NCBI RefSeq assembly: GCF_017874735.1
Contig: NZ_JAGGLV010000021.1
Span: 1 to 64,000, forward strand
Reading direction: 5' to 3'
DNA from: Paenibacillus silagei
Lineage (GTDB): Bacteria > Bacillota > Bacilli > Paenibacillales > Paenibacillaceae
DNA length: 64,000 nucleotides
Part shown: in pieces, positions 24,970 through 34,241 of the stretch
Layout of the letters: every line of letters begins with the position of its first letter
Numbering within the stretch: position 1 is the stretch's first letter
The notes under the pieces: generated by a model
Database searches by the model: none
What the model saw: the letters and a program-made list of their open reading frames with translations, nothing else
Told to the model about the DNA's origin: nothing
Position numbers and translations under genes: made by a program

Positions 24970-26262
24970 TCACTTCACCCATTCCACATCCGCACCCAGC
25001 AAGCGCAGATGATCGAAATACTGTGGATAGGACTTCGCCACATGATGGGCATCCTTAATGAGCAGTGGCTGGCGTGCCCGCAGCCCTACTACAGTAAGGG
25101 CCATAATCACACGGTGGTCATAGTGGGCATTAATCGTTACGCCGCCTTCCACGCCCTCCGGTGTGCCATGCACAATAATCTCATCCCGGCGTTCCTCAAC
25201 CTTCGCACCGGCCCGGGTCAGCTCTGCCAGATAATCAGTGATGCGGTCGCATTCCTTGTAGCGCAGATTCTCCACATTGTAGAAGCGTGAGGTCCCCTCG
25301 GCAAAAACCGCCGCCGCTACCATAGCCAGCACCGCATCAGTTGCCGCATCGCCGTCGAATTCCACCGCCTTCAGGACCCCGTTCCCCTGCACATGCACTG
25401 TTCCGTTCTCATGGGTGAGCGGCACCTCCATCATCCGCAGCACATCAACAATGGCCCGCTCCCCCTGCTTGCTTCTCTCCGCCAGCCGGTGAATGGTCAC
25501 ATCCGACTTAGTCACCGCTGCGGCCGCAAGCACTGCGGCTGATCCCGGATAATCGCCTTGCACCGTATAGGTCTTGGCAGCATAGCTCTGGCGTCCAGGC
25601 ACCTTGAAGGACATATAGTCATCCGCCGCATGTACGATAATCCCTGCCTGCTCCAGCACCTCCAGCGTCTGCCCGATGACCACCTTGGACTTCAGATCAT
25701 CCAGCACGATGATCTCACTGTCTTCTTCAAGCAGCGGGGTCAGGAATAAAAGTGCGCTGAGATACTGCGAGCTGACGGCACCGGAGACGGTAATCCGTCC
25801 GCCCTGCGGCTTGCCGCCGCGGATCGTAATCGGCAGTCTTCCGTTATTATGCTCTACTTCCACGCCGAGCTGGCCAAGTGCCAGAATCAGGTCGTCATGC
25901 GGCCGCTTGCCCAGAGAATCGGGATACGTATTCACGAAAGTAACCTCCGGGCTAAGCGCAGCCACCGCCATCAGGAACCGGAGGACTGCGCCGGCATTCC
26001 CTACATTCAGCTCCTTGACATCACGGGGATGGCGGCCGAACCCCTGTACTACGATTTTCTCATCATCTTCGGTCAGGACTGCGCCGAGATCGGCGATACA
26101 TCTGCGGATCGCGTCGCTGTCCTCGCTGTGGGCAGGATGGTAGATCGTGCTGACTCCTTCAGAGAGAGCGGCTACCAGCAGGTAGCGCGTGGTGTAGTTT
26201 TTGGAGGACAGGGCTCCGAATTCTCCTTGCAGCGTCGGCGTAGGCCTAACAATAACGTCCAT
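24970..26262 (-). CDS. aroA: 3-phosphoshikimate 1-carboxyvinyltransferase (EPSP synthase), divergent
   Basis: The 430-aa enzyme joins shikimate-3-phosphate and PEP in the shikimate pathway. Conserved elements include SSKNYTTR (Lys and Arg of the S3P site), GNAGAVLRFL, KRPHDD, SSQYLSALL, FDGDAATDAV (catalytic Asp), RYKECDR and DHRV. The usual GNAGTAxRP loop is altered (Thr to Ala, Pro to Phe) and the Ser after the first Lys is Asn, so it is a divergent form. ATG follows AGGAGCG. A shikimate kinase gene lies 0.5 kb upstream in the same direction, separated by a plus-strand rhodanese gene. Confidence 0.9.
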   Translation of the reverse strand: MDVIVRPTPTLQGEFGALSSKNYTTRYLLVAALSEGVSTIYHPAHSEDSDAIRRCIADLGAVLTEDDEKIVVQGFGRHPRDVKELNVGNAGAVLRFLMAVAALSPEVTFVNTYPDSLGKRPHDDLILALGQLGVEVEHNNGRLPITIRGGKPQGGRITVSGAVSSQYLSALLFLTPLLEEDSEIIVLDDLKSKVVIGQTLEVLEQAGIIVHAADDYMSFKVPGRQSYAAKTYTVQGDYPGSAAVLAAAAVTKSDVTIHRLAERSKQGERAIVDVLRMMEVPLTHENGTVHVQGNGVLKAVEFDGDAATDAVLAMVAAAVFAEGTSRFYNVENLRYKECDRITDYLAELTRAGAKVEERRDEIIVHGTPEGVEGGVTINAHYDHRVIMALTVVGLRARQPLLIKDAHHVAKSYPQYFDHLRLLGADVEWVK

Positions 26263-26309
26263 AGTATAAGCGCTCCTTCATAATATATAGTCTGTATGTA
26301 CGGGCCTGT

Positions 26310-26340
26310 TTGACAGGGTAATCCGCAGTTGTGTTATTAT
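26310..26340 (+). promoter_or_regulatory. Possible promoter of the rhodanese gene
   Basis: TTGACA at 26310-26315 lies 18-19 bp from TTATTA/TATTAT (26334-26340). The spacer is longer than ideal, and the rhodanese start is about 50 bp downstream. Confidence 0.45.
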
Positions 26341-26388
26341 TGCGTGAAGAGAATCCATTCCCATTCGGGCAGAAAAGAGGGTACTACC

Positions 26389-26697
26389 ATGAATGAAATT
26401 CCGCAAATTACACCGCAGGAGCTGCGTAAACGGCTCGCTGCCGGCGAAGAGCTTGTACTGATCGACGTCCGTGAAGAGGATGAGGTTGCCTTCGGCATGA
26501 TTCCCGGCGCTCAGCATATCCCGATGGGCCAGATCCCGCAGCAGACGGACAAGCTTCCGTCAGACACTGAGATCATCTTCATTTGCCGTTCCGGCAACCG
26601 CAGCCAGCGGGTCTGTGAATATCTGCAGCAATTCGGCATTCAAGGCTCTAACCTGAGCGGCGGCATGATCGAGTGGGATGATACCAGCGCGGAATAG
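26389..26697 (+). CDS. Single-domain rhodanese-like sulfurtransferase
   Basis: The 102-aa cytoplasmic protein is one rhodanese domain. It has LIDVREEDEVAFGMIPGAQHIP, the standard first half, and the active-site loop FICRSGNRSQ with the reactive Cys, which carries a persulfide during sulfur transfer. The frame is open from 26329, but ATG at 26389 follows GAGGGT and gives the normal length. It sits on the opposite strand between aroA and aroK and is probably unrelated to them. Confidence 0.92.
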   Translation: MNEIPQITPQELRKRLAAGEELVLIDVREEDEVAFGMIPGAQHIPMGQIPQQTDKLPSDTEIIFICRSGNRSQRVCEYLQQFGIQGSNLSGGMIEWDDTSAE

Positions 26698-26734
26698 CTT
26701 CATCCTGATGCATAGCGCCAACACACATAAAAGC

Positions 26735-27241
26735 TCAAGCGCGGTAACGCAGTAAAATGTATTGCGAGACCTCAGCCACATTCAGCTCCGTTGTATCGAC
26801 CGTGCAATGCGCGAAACGGTAAGCTTCCCTGCGCTGTTCCATAATGGAACGGACCCGGTTTGCCGCATTGCCGGCGAGCAGCGGCCGGTTCTCATCCCCG
26901 CTGACCCGTTCAATAATGGTATCCTCCGAAGCTGTAAGGGCCACTACGAATCCATGCTCCAGCATGACTTCGGCATTCCCCGGCGCAAGCACCGCCCCTC
27001 CGCCTGTAGAGATCACTTTGCGCTCTCCCTGCAGCATTTCCTGAAGTACCGCTGATTCAATACTCCGGAATGCCTGCTCTCCGCCTTCCGCGAAGATATC
27101 CGCAATACTGCGGCCCTCTCTTCCGGTAATCACTGCATCCAGATCAACCAGTTCATAGTCAAGCTCCTCGGCCAGAATGGCGCCTACTGTGGATTTCCCC
27201 GTAGCCATCATCCCGACGAGAATGATATTTCGATCGTCCAT
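26735..27241 (-). CDS. aroK: Shikimate kinase
   Basis: The 168-aa P-loop kinase phosphorylates shikimate at O3. Walker A is GMMATGKST, the shikimate-binding Asp is in VDLDAVI, and the GGEQAFRSIE and STGGGAV motifs are in place; the lid Arg lies in ENRPLL. The open frame extends to TTG at 27253, but the ATG at 27239-27241 has GGAGG at the right spacing. It makes the substrate of the nearby EPSP synthase. Confidence 0.93.
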   Translation of the reverse strand: MDDRNIILVGMMATGKSTVGAILAEELDYELVDLDAVITGREGRSIADIFAEGGEQAFRSIESAVLQEMLQGERKVISTGGGAVLAPGNAEVMLEHGFVVALTASEDTIIERVSGDENRPLLAGNAANRVRSIMEQRREAYRFAHCTVDTTELNVAEVSQYILLRYRA

Positions 27242-27356
27242 AACAACCTCCAAGCCGCGACATTTGTCATATCATAACACAGGGTGAAAAGTTTGCACAA
27301 TGCCGGCAGCCTTCATTTTCAGGCGGGCTGTGCCTGCCATGGCTATGCCTCATGGA

Positions 27357-27405
27357 TGCAAAAAACCCGAAAGCCCTCCGCATGAAGCGGAAAGCATCTC
27401 GGGTT
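27357..27405 (-). terminator. gndA terminator
   Basis: AACCCGA (27364-27370) pairs with TCGGGTT (27399-27405), with an inner CCGC/GCGG pairing. The minus strand continues into a T run. Confidence 0.88.
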
Positions 27406-27432
27406 CCTAAGCAATAAGCTGAACGCTGCCTG

Positions 27433-28845
27433 TTACTCTGCCAGCCAGTTGTGGTGGAACACGCCTTCTTTGTCCACACGCTTGAAGGTGTGAGCGCCGA
27501 AGTAATCGCGCTGTGCTTGCAGCAGGTTCGCCGGAAGACGTTCTGTACGGTAGCTGTCGTAGTATGCAAGGGCGCTGGAGAATCCCGGAACTGGAATACC
27601 CAGAGTTACAGCCGAAGCGATAACCTTGCGCCATGCCGACTGGTAGTTGTCCATAACATCCTTGAAGAACGGATCAAGCAGAAGGTTCTTCAGCTCTGCA
27701 TTATTGGCATAGGCATCCGTGATGTTCTGCAGGAACCGGGAACGGATGATGCAGCCGCCGCGCCAGATCTTGGCCAGCTCGCCGTATTTCAGATTCCAGC
27801 CGTATTCGTCAGAAGCCACACGCAGCTGGGCGAAGCCCTGGGCATACGATACGATCTTGCTGGCGAACAACGCTTTACGCACGTTCTCGATGAATTCAGC
27901 CTTGTCACCATCGAATGGAGCCGTAGCAGGGCCACTCAGCACCTTGCTGGCTTCAACGCGTTCTTCCTTCATGGCAGACAGGAAGCGGGAGAAGACGGAT
28001 TCGGTAATCATGGACAGCGGCACGCCGAGATCCAGCGAGCTTTGGCTTGTCCACTTGCCGGTACCCTTTTGTCCGGCAGCATCAAGGATGACGTCCACCA
28101 TCGGCTTGCCGGTCTCTTCGTCATACTGGGCGAAGATATCCTTCGTAATCTCGATCAGATAGCTGTCCAGCTCGCCGTTATTCCACTCTGCGAAGGTGCT
28201 GTGCAGCTCCTTGGCATCCAGACCCAGAACGTCCTTGAGCAGGTGGTAGGCTTCGCCGATCAGCTGCATGTCGCCATACTCGATGCCGTTATGCACCATT
28301 TTGACATAGTGTCCTGCACCGTCCGGCCCGATATATGTACAGCAAGGCTCTCCGCCAACGTGAGCTGAAATCGCCGTAAGAATTGGTTCAACCAGCTTAT
28401 ACGCGCTCTCCTGGCCGCCAGGCATAATGGAAGGACCCTTGAGTGCGCCTTCTTCACCGCCGGATACGCCGGTGCCGACGAAGCGGAAGCCTTTGTCTTC
28501 AAGATATTTGCTGCGGCGTACGGTGTCAGGGAAATAAGCGTTACCGCCATCGATGATGATATCGCCTTGATCCAAGTACGGCAGAAGCTGCTCAATGGTG
28601 GCATCCGTAGCCTGACCTGCCTGAACCATGATCAGAATCTTGCGCGGTACTTCCAGTGACCCTACGAACTCTTCAACGGAGAACGTGCCCACCAGGTTCT
28701 TGCCTGCTGCTTCTGCAACCAGATCATGTGTCTTCTCCGGGGAACGGTTAAACACGGATACGCTGAAGCCTTTGCTCTCGATGTTAAGAGCCAAATTTTT
28801 GCCCATTACCGCCAAGCCAATAACGCCGATTTGTTGTTTTGACAT
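27433..28845 (-). CDS. gndA: 6-phosphogluconate dehydrogenase (NADP+, decarboxylating)
   Basis: The 470-aa enzyme of the oxidative pentose phosphate pathway makes ribulose 5-phosphate, CO2 and NADPH. The nucleotide fold has GLAVMGKNLALN and NRSPEKT (NADP preference). The substrate site shows GVSGGEEGALKGPSIMPGG, and the active-site Lys lies in GHYVKMVHNGIEYGD. The open frame reaches 28911, but ATG at 28843-28845 (MSKQQIGV) follows GGGTGGAG and matches the family start. It is monocistronic with a clear terminator. Confidence 0.96.
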   Translation of the reverse strand: MSKQQIGVIGLAVMGKNLALNIESKGFSVSVFNRSPEKTHDLVAEAAGKNLVGTFSVEEFVGSLEVPRKILIMVQAGQATDATIEQLLPYLDQGDIIIDGGNAYFPDTVRRSKYLEDKGFRFVGTGVSGGEEGALKGPSIMPGGQESAYKLVEPILTAISAHVGGEPCCTYIGPDGAGHYVKMVHNGIEYGDMQLIGEAYHLLKDVLGLDAKELHSTFAEWNNGELDSYLIEITKDIFAQYDEETGKPMVDVILDAAGQKGTGKWTSQSSLDLGVPLSMITESVFSRFLSAMKEERVEASKVLSGPATAPFDGDKAEFIENVRKALFASKIVSYAQGFAQLRVASDEYGWNLKYGELAKIWRGGCIIRSRFLQNITDAYANNAELKNLLLDPFFKDVMDNYQSAWRKVIASAVTLGIPVPGFSSALAYYDSYRTERLPANLLQAQRDYFGAHTFKRVDKEGVFHHNWLAE

Positions 28846-29109
28846 CTGGTTCTCCACCCTTTGCACCCTGTATTTTTGTGAAATCCATTTCTCGCAGTAT
28901 AAGAATACCACCCTTTGTCAGAGACAGCAAAGTTCTGCCTGCGAAAGAGAGATCAATTTCATTGACAAACTTCGATCCATCAGGGAAATTGCTCACAATG
29001 ACTATTTTAACGGTTTTGTCCGCAGAAGTGAACCCCCTCCACCAGAAAGGCACAATAAAAGGACACCCCATTATGGGATGCCCTTAATCGCCTAAGTTCA
29101 CTCAGTGCA

Positions 29110-29706
29110 CTACCACTCCAGCGCCGCCAGCTCCCTGGTCAATTGCTCAAGCCTCGCTGTGCTGGCCGCCACCGCTTCCGTATCGCGCTCACGCATAGCT
29201 TCATTCAGCAAGTCGAGCTGTTCATCCACGGCAAGCCTGCGGTCACGGATCCGCTCTTCGCCTTCTATGGAGTAGAACAGCTTCGTCAGCTCCTGATCCG
29301 ACAGCAGCGGCCCCTTCTGGTACAGCACACGCTGCTGATAACCGGAAATCTCCACCAGGCGGATGACCTCACCGAATAAAATATTCTCTATAATGATCTG
29401 ACGGTCGCGGAAGCGCTTGACAACGGCATGACCTCTCATATCCCCAATCAGCTTCTCCATCCATTCTGACAGGCGCGCATCACGGATCATGTAGTCTCCC
29501 ACCAGCTTGAAGCCGTCCTTAATCCGCTGGAAGCGCAGCTTCACAAGCTTGCGGCCGGTGCGCACCGAAATAAGAAAAACAGTCTCGTTCTCACTCCAGT
29601 ACAGGGAATAACCTTCCTTGATCAGGTCCTTGATTAGATCCTGGATATGCTGTCTGTCGAACCGCAGCTCCAGATTGCAGTACTCCACTTCATCGTTTTT
29701 GTTCAC
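29110..29706 (-). CDS. Conserved hypothetical protein
   Basis: The 198-aa soluble protein is rich in charged residues. It begins with an alpha/beta region (LELRFDRQHIQDLIKDLIKEGYSLYWS) and ends with a long coiled-coil-like helix (RDRRLAVDEQLDLLNEAMRERD onward). GTG at 29706 is preceded by GGGGGGAG. I see no catalytic or DNA-binding motif and do not recognise the family. It lies upstream of gndA in the same direction with a 260-bp gap, so it is likely a separate unit. Confidence 0.7.
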   Translation of the reverse strand: MNKNDEVEYCNLELRFDRQHIQDLIKDLIKEGYSLYWSENETVFLISVRTGRKLVKLRFQRIKDGFKLVGDYMIRDARLSEWMEKLIGDMRGHAVVKRFRDRQIIIENILFGEVIRLVEISGYQQRVLYQKGPLLSDQELTKLFYSIEGEERIRDRRLAVDEQLDLLNEAMRERDTEAVAASTARLEQLTRELAALEW

Positions 29707-29937
29707 GGCACTCCCCCCTAACTGCTTGATTTAAGCATAGTCAGCTTCACGGCCTAACCTAAGAGTAGAACAGACTGCCGGACCTCCGCTTGCACCTTGA
29801 TTCTTTGTGTGGCTTACACTTATTTTATACTTCATAATATGTAGCGGTAACTTGGTTTATTGACTATTTTTACCCGTTTTTAGCCTTTTCCAAACGCTGG
29901 AACCCGTTTTAGGTGAGTTAGACCAGCCCTTTTATAT

Positions 29938-29996
29938 GCAAAAACAGCAATAAAGCCGCATTGCGCCTCCTTTTCAGGCAGTCTACGGCTTATTGC
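29938..29996 (-). terminator. Terminator of the MFS transporter gene
   Basis: GCAATAA-a-GCCG (29947-29958) pairs with CGGC-TTATTGC (29986-29996) around a 27-base loop, and the minus strand continues TGTTTTTGC. The rest of the 29707-30034 gap holds no gene or repeat that I can see. Confidence 0.7.
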
Positions 29997-30034
29997 ATTT
30001 CCACACCGGCTTACTCCCCCTGTCTCCGCTCTAC

Positions 30035-31324
30035 TCAGTGCGCCCTGCTGTGCTTCAGCTTCGTCCGGTGGACGATCAGCAGATGCAGGCCGAATAACAC
30101 AACCATTACTCCCGCGCTGGCCAGAAAAGGGGCACCGTGGCTGACCGTATCCCACAGCTTGCCTGACACCACCGGACCAGCAACCATCCCTGAGCCCTGC
30201 AGCGTCAGGAAAAGCCCCCAGACGGTCCCACGCTCACCCTCCGGCACCTGCTTGGCCAGGAAGGCGTTCCACGCCGGGAGAATCAGCGCATAGCTGATCC
30301 CGACCAGCGCCACCGCCACGAAGGCCAGCGGCAGCCAGCGGACCTGTGAGAAGAAAGCCATGGAGCAGGCTGCCAGCAGGAAGCCGATATTAAGGAAGAT
30401 GGAGGTGCCGACCTTATCGACCAGCTTCCCGGCGGGTATAAGGGTTAGCACGGTAATCCCTCCCCCGGCAATCAGCAGCAGGCTGAACTGGTTGGGGGTG
30501 ACATGCAGCTCCGAACGTGCGAACAAGGTGACCACCGGGGTCATAAGCCCGATCGCAAAAGCCTGTAGGAACAATGCCGGGAACAGCAGGCGGCTTACCT
30601 TCAGGGAGGAGGTGACCTGCTGCCAGGTCCGCTTCAGACTCTCCAGGGGCCTTACCGGCTTACGAGGTACCGGCGGCCCTTCCGCCGATATCTCTCGGAC
30701 AACGCGCGGCGCATGACCGCCGATCTTCGAGGGCAGGAACAGCGCCACGGCTACAACAGCAGCAGCGAAGCCCATCAGCACCAGGAAGACCGTCCGGTAG
30801 CCCTGTCCGCCATGATCCATCATGAAGTTGACGATAATCGGACCGACGCCGGTTCCGGCCAGTGAGGCCATCTCCACCGCCCCCATGGCTGCGCCGCTGC
30901 TGCCGCTCCGGGTAGAGCCTGCCAGCTCGGTGATGCCTGTCATCGTACAAGGCCACAGCGGCGAGGTGCCGATCCCCAGAATCAGACAGGCGAGGGACAA
31001 GCTTACGGCATCTTTGGCATAGATAATCAGCCCGACTGCCACCAGCAGGAGCAGCAGCGCTCCTGTCATCGTCCAGCGGTAGCCGATCCGCTCCATGACC
31101 CAGCCGAACGGACTGCGGAACAGGTTATCCCCGAGATACTGCAGCGCGAAGGCGAACCCGACCACGGTTACGGAGAGCCCCAGAATATTCTCCATATAGA
31201 CCGGCAGCAGAGCTACCAGCAGCGATCCTTTGACGAATTCGACCAGGAAAATAATGATCCACATTTTTAATATGAACGGTGAGGCTAAACTGATATGCAT
31301 ACGTTCCGCTGCTTTGCCAGACAT
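30035..31324 (-). CDS. MFS transporter
   Basis: The protein (429 aa from ATG at 31322-31324) has about 12 hydrophobic segments in two halves separated by a charged loop (about 195-230). It carries MFS cues such as GDNLFRSPFGWVMERIGYRW (motif A-like) in the first half and GKLVDKVG in the second. The frame is open to 31552, but that extension is not hydrophobic and lacks a ribosome binding site; the chosen start follows AGGATGTG. The family exports drugs or small metabolites; the substrate is not predictable. Confidence 0.85.
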   Translation of the reverse strand: MSGKAAERMHISLASPFILKMWIIIFLVEFVKGSLLVALLPVYMENILGLSVTVVGFAFALQYLGDNLFRSPFGWVMERIGYRWTMTGALLLLLVAVGLIIYAKDAVSLSLACLILGIGTSPLWPCTMTGITELAGSTRSGSSGAAMGAVEMASLAGTGVGPIIVNFMMDHGGQGYRTVFLVLMGFAAAVVAVALFLPSKIGGHAPRVVREISAEGPPVPRKPVRPLESLKRTWQQVTSSLKVSRLLFPALFLQAFAIGLMTPVVTLFARSELHVTPNQFSLLLIAGGGITVLTLIPAGKLVDKVGTSIFLNIGFLLAACSMAFFSQVRWLPLAFVAVALVGISYALILPAWNAFLAKQVPEGERGTVWGLFLTLQGSGMVAGPVVSGKLWDTVSHGAPFLASAGVMVVLFGLHLLIVHRTKLKHSRAH

Positions 31325-31468
31325 TTCATCACATCCTAGTATTATGTTGATTGATTTGTTATACTGATGCTTGCTCAAGTAGAAATAGGTATTCTGTCCC
31401 TCCGGGGACGCCTTTTGCTTCAGCGAAATCAAAAAACCACTCTTCGCGAAAGGTTGTGACAGCATTAA

Positions 31469-32944
31469 ATGAATCAACAAGCTACTCCCCTCTTCACTGC
31501 TCTCAAAAAGCATGCCGCCGGAAATCCAGTTCAATTCCATATTCCGGGACATAAGAAGGGGCTAGGGACCGATGCCGAATTCCGTGAGTTTATCGGCGAT
31601 AACGCTCTATCCATAGATTTGATCAATATTGCACCGCTTGATGATCTTCATCAGCCCACCGGGGTTATTCTTGAAGCTCAGAAGCTGGCTGCAGAGGCTT
31701 TCGGCGCCGATTACACGTATTTCAGTGTACAAGGCACGAGCAATGCCATCATGACTATGATCCTCTCTGTCTGCTCAGAAGGAGACAAAATTATTGTGCC
31801 GCGCAATATTCACAAATCGGTAATGTCGGCCATTATTTTCTCCGGAGCCAAGCCTATTTTCGTCTCTCCTGTACAGGATGAGAATCTTGGGATAGACCAC
31901 GGCATAACCACCAGCTCGCTGGAACGGGCTTTAAGGCGCCATCCGGATGCCAAGGGTGTCCTCGTTATCAATCCGACGTATTTCGGCGTATGCGCCGACC
32001 TCCGTTCGATTGTCGACCTGGCCCACAGTTACGGGGTTCCCGTACTTGTGGACGAGGCACATGGAGTACTGATTCATTTTCATGAGGACTTACCGGTATC
32101 GGCCATGCAGGCCGGTGCAGATATGGCAGCAACCAGTGTGCATAAGCTGGGCGGCTCCATGACGCAGAGCTCGGTACTGAACCTCAATGCCAAGACGGGT
32201 CTTGTCAACCCACAGCGGGTACAGACCATTCTCAGCATGCTGACCACCACTTCAACCTCATATATTCTGCTTGCCTCTCTGGATACCTCCAGACGCAACC
32301 TTGCCCTGAACGGCCATGAGATGGCGGCGAGAACCATCGCCTTGTCCAATTATGCCCGCAATTCGATCAACGAGATCGAGGGGCTGTACAGCTTCGGCAA
32401 AGAAATTCTCGGAACAGAAGCCACCTTCAATCATGATCCGACGAAGCTGAACATTCATGTAAGGCATCTGGGTATTACCGGTTACGAGACCGAGAACTGG
32501 CTCCGGCAGAAGTACAACATCGAAGTTGAACTCAGCGACATGTATAATATTCTTTGCCTGATTACCCCTGGAGATACTAAGGAATCTGTAGATAAGCTGC
32601 TTGCGGCGCTGCAGGTGCTCTCAGCGATCCATTACAGCAAGGGTGAGATCTATGAGCTTAAGGTACAGGTGCCGAATATTCCGCAGCTGGCCCTAATCCC
32701 GAGAGATGCCTTCTATGCGGATACGCAGCTGATCCCCTTCCGGGAGTCTGCCGGCTACATCATTGCAGAATTCATCTACGTCTATCCGCCGGGAATTCCT
32801 ATTCTTCTCCCTGGAGAAGTTATTACCCAGGATAATATCGACTATATCATTGACCATGTAGAAATCGGATTGCCCGTCAAAGGACCCGAGGACCGCAGCA
32901 TTACCAATATAAAAGTAATTGTCGAAGCTGAGCCGATCTCCTAA
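31469..32944 (+). CDS. speA: Arginine decarboxylase (Orn/Lys/Arg decarboxylase family)
   Basis: The 491-aa PLP enzyme matches B. subtilis SpeA along its length (HIPGHKKG, GDNALSIDLINIAPLDDLH, VQGTSNAIMTM, VLVDEAHGV). The PLP Lys is Lys226 in TSVHKLGGS. SpeA makes agmatine, the first step of spermidine synthesis. The C-terminal domain (about 390-491) has AEFIYVYPPGIPILLPGE. The start has only a weak AAAGG upstream, so initiation signals are poor. It is divergent from the MFS gene and ends at a strong terminator. Confidence 0.93.
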   Translation: MNQQATPLFTALKKHAAGNPVQFHIPGHKKGLGTDAEFREFIGDNALSIDLINIAPLDDLHQPTGVILEAQKLAAEAFGADYTYFSVQGTSNAIMTMILSVCSEGDKIIVPRNIHKSVMSAIIFSGAKPIFVSPVQDENLGIDHGITTSSLERALRRHPDAKGVLVINPTYFGVCADLRSIVDLAHSYGVPVLVDEAHGVLIHFHEDLPVSAMQAGADMAATSVHKLGGSMTQSSVLNLNAKTGLVNPQRVQTILSMLTTTSTSYILLASLDTSRRNLALNGHEMAARTIALSNYARNSINEIEGLYSFGKEILGTEATFNHDPTKLNIHVRHLGITGYETENWLRQKYNIEVELSDMYNILCLITPGDTKESVDKLLAALQVLSAIHYSKGEIYELKVQVPNIPQLALIPRDAFYADTQLIPFRESAGYIIAEFIYVYPPGIPILLPGEVITQDNIDYIIDHVEIGLPVKGPEDRSITNIKVIVEAEPIS

Positions 32945-32971
32945 GGCTTGTCCTATAGCAGTGCGACATAC

Positions 32972-33006
32972 AAAACCCCGATACGTATAAAGTATCGGGG
33001 TTTTGC
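32972..33006. terminator. Bidirectional terminator after speA
   Basis: A 13-bp perfect stem pairs AAAACCCCGATAC (32972-32984) with GTATCGGGGTTTT (32992-33004). It serves speA and the convergent DUF1292 gene. Confidence 0.93.
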
Positions 33007-33021
33007 ATGAATGCCTGAAAT

Positions 33022-33345
33022 CTATTCTTGCTGGGCAAGCAGCTCGTTATAAGCTTCTTCAACAGCTTTCCATTCAGTTTCATCTTCAATGTTGTACAGA
33101 ACCATTTCCTCGTCTTCTTCTTCCATACGAAGGATGATTCCGTCTGCTTCCGGATTCTCGCGCTCAAGCAGCAGGGCGTACAACTTCTCGCCTACGTCGA
33201 ACGTTTCTACCAGTACCATTTCTACATCTTCGCCCTGCTCGTTCGTCAAGGTCAGCACAAACTCCTCGTGCTCATGGTCGTGATCATGTCCGCAACCGCA
33301 TGCTTCACCATGTTCATGGCCATGCTCATGTTTGTGATCGCTCAT
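33022..33345 (-). CDS. DUF1292 (YrzB-like) protein with His-rich N-terminus
   Basis: The 107-aa acidic protein has a C-terminal DUF1292 domain (about 28-105; FVLTLTNEQGEDVEMVLVETFDVGEKLYALL), a conserved Firmicute domain of unknown function. The first 27 residues hold ten His and two Cys in an H-x-H/CGCGHDHDHEH pattern that could bind Ni2+ or Zn2+; B. subtilis YrzB lacks an extension of this kind as far as I recall. ATG follows a GTGAGG site. Confidence 0.85.
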   Translation of the reverse strand: MSDHKHEHGHEHGEACGCGHDHDHEHEEFVLTLTNEQGEDVEMVLVETFDVGEKLYALLLERENPEADGIILRMEEEDEEMVLYNIEDETEWKAVEEAYNELLAQQE

Positions 33346-33428
33346 TGTAATACCTCACTTTAATTGAATTATCCTACATTTGGTATCGTAACACGTAAGA
33401 TAAGGACAGGTCAATTTGCAGGAGAGAC

Positions 33429-33983
33429 TTAATTCTTGGATGAAGCCGTAACTACCTTCTCGGACACAAGAATGTAATCTCCGTTCTTCGACGCCTTCAT
33501 GAAGAAGCCTACGCTATATTTGCCCGGTTCCTTGAAATCATAGGTGAATTCCGGTGTGGAGAACCAGAAATCCTCATTCTTGGAGCCGACGGCATCCTCG
33601 AGAATATCCTTCACATTCCCGGCAGGATCGGTGATTGCCACCTTCACGGCAGCGATGCTGTCCTTGAGGCTGTCCACCTGCGTTAGAATTTTCATCTTCA
33701 GCTTGCCTGTGTTAACATTGCCGAATACCGTGTCGCCTTTGAAGAGTACGATATGAACATTCGGCTTGAGGATCGTCACTCTGCCCGAGCCGTCCCAGCT
33801 GACGATACCCCCGGCCTCCCTGGCGGGAATATAGGTCTTGCCGTCAATCAAATAGCCGCCATCGGCTATTTCCTTTCCATTGCTCCATACTTTGATCTTC
33901 TGGTTCACAGCGTCCGCGAACAAATAGGAGCTTCCCATCATGAAAAACACAACCGTGCACAGAGCAATTTTTCTCCATCTCAT
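33429..33983 (-). CDS. Secreted copper amine oxidase N-terminal-like (stalk) domain protein
   Basis: The 184-aa protein has a signal peptide (about 1-24, cleavage after LFADA). A short stalk domain of the copper amine oxidase N-terminal type follows (KVWSNGKEIADGGYLIDGKTYIPAREAGGIVSWD), then a beta-rich region without a recognised motif. Paenibacillus encodes many such exported proteins, used as wall-associated modules. No enzymatic domain is visible. ATG follows GGAGGGG. Confidence 0.78.
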   Translation of the reverse strand: MRWRKIALCTVVFFMMGSSYLFADAVNQKIKVWSNGKEIADGGYLIDGKTYIPAREAGGIVSWDGSGRVTILKPNVHIVLFKGDTVFGNVNTGKLKMKILTQVDSLKDSIAAVKVAITDPAGNVKDILEDAVGSKNEDFWFSTPEFTYDFKEPGKYSVGFFMKASKNGDYILVSEKVVTASSKN

Positions 33984-34177
33984 TGTAAAGCCCCTCCAAA
34001 TAATTCATGCTGTTAATGTATACTGCTCAGCCTTCGACAAGTTGCGCAGAATTCAGGGATTTATTTCTTTTTGCAGAAGAAAAGAAAAACAAGTCCTTCA
34101 GCAACCGGTTTCGGCATGTACAGCAGACCTTAAACGAAGTATTTTCAGAGAAGCTTGAGTCCCCCTTAGCACATAGA

Positions 34178-34220
34178 AACGGCCGGACTTCAGCGCCTGT
34201 AAGACGCCTGTCCGGCCGTT
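34178..34220 (-). terminator. Hairpin downstream of the DUF3892 gene
   Basis: AACGGCCGGA (34178-34187) pairs perfectly with TCCGGCCGTT (34211-34220). The minus strand then reads TTTCTATG, a short T tract. Confidence 0.65.
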
Positions 34221-34241
34221 CCCCCTGTTATCTATGCCCGG

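Noticed and set aside
26329..26388. Longer N-terminus for the rhodanese
   Set aside because: The extra 20 codons contain no family-conserved residues and the well-placed GAGGGT supports ATG at 26389.
31325..31552. 76-residue N-terminal extension of the MFS protein
   Set aside because: It overlaps the start of speA on the other strand, lacks hydrophobic character and has no ribosome binding site.
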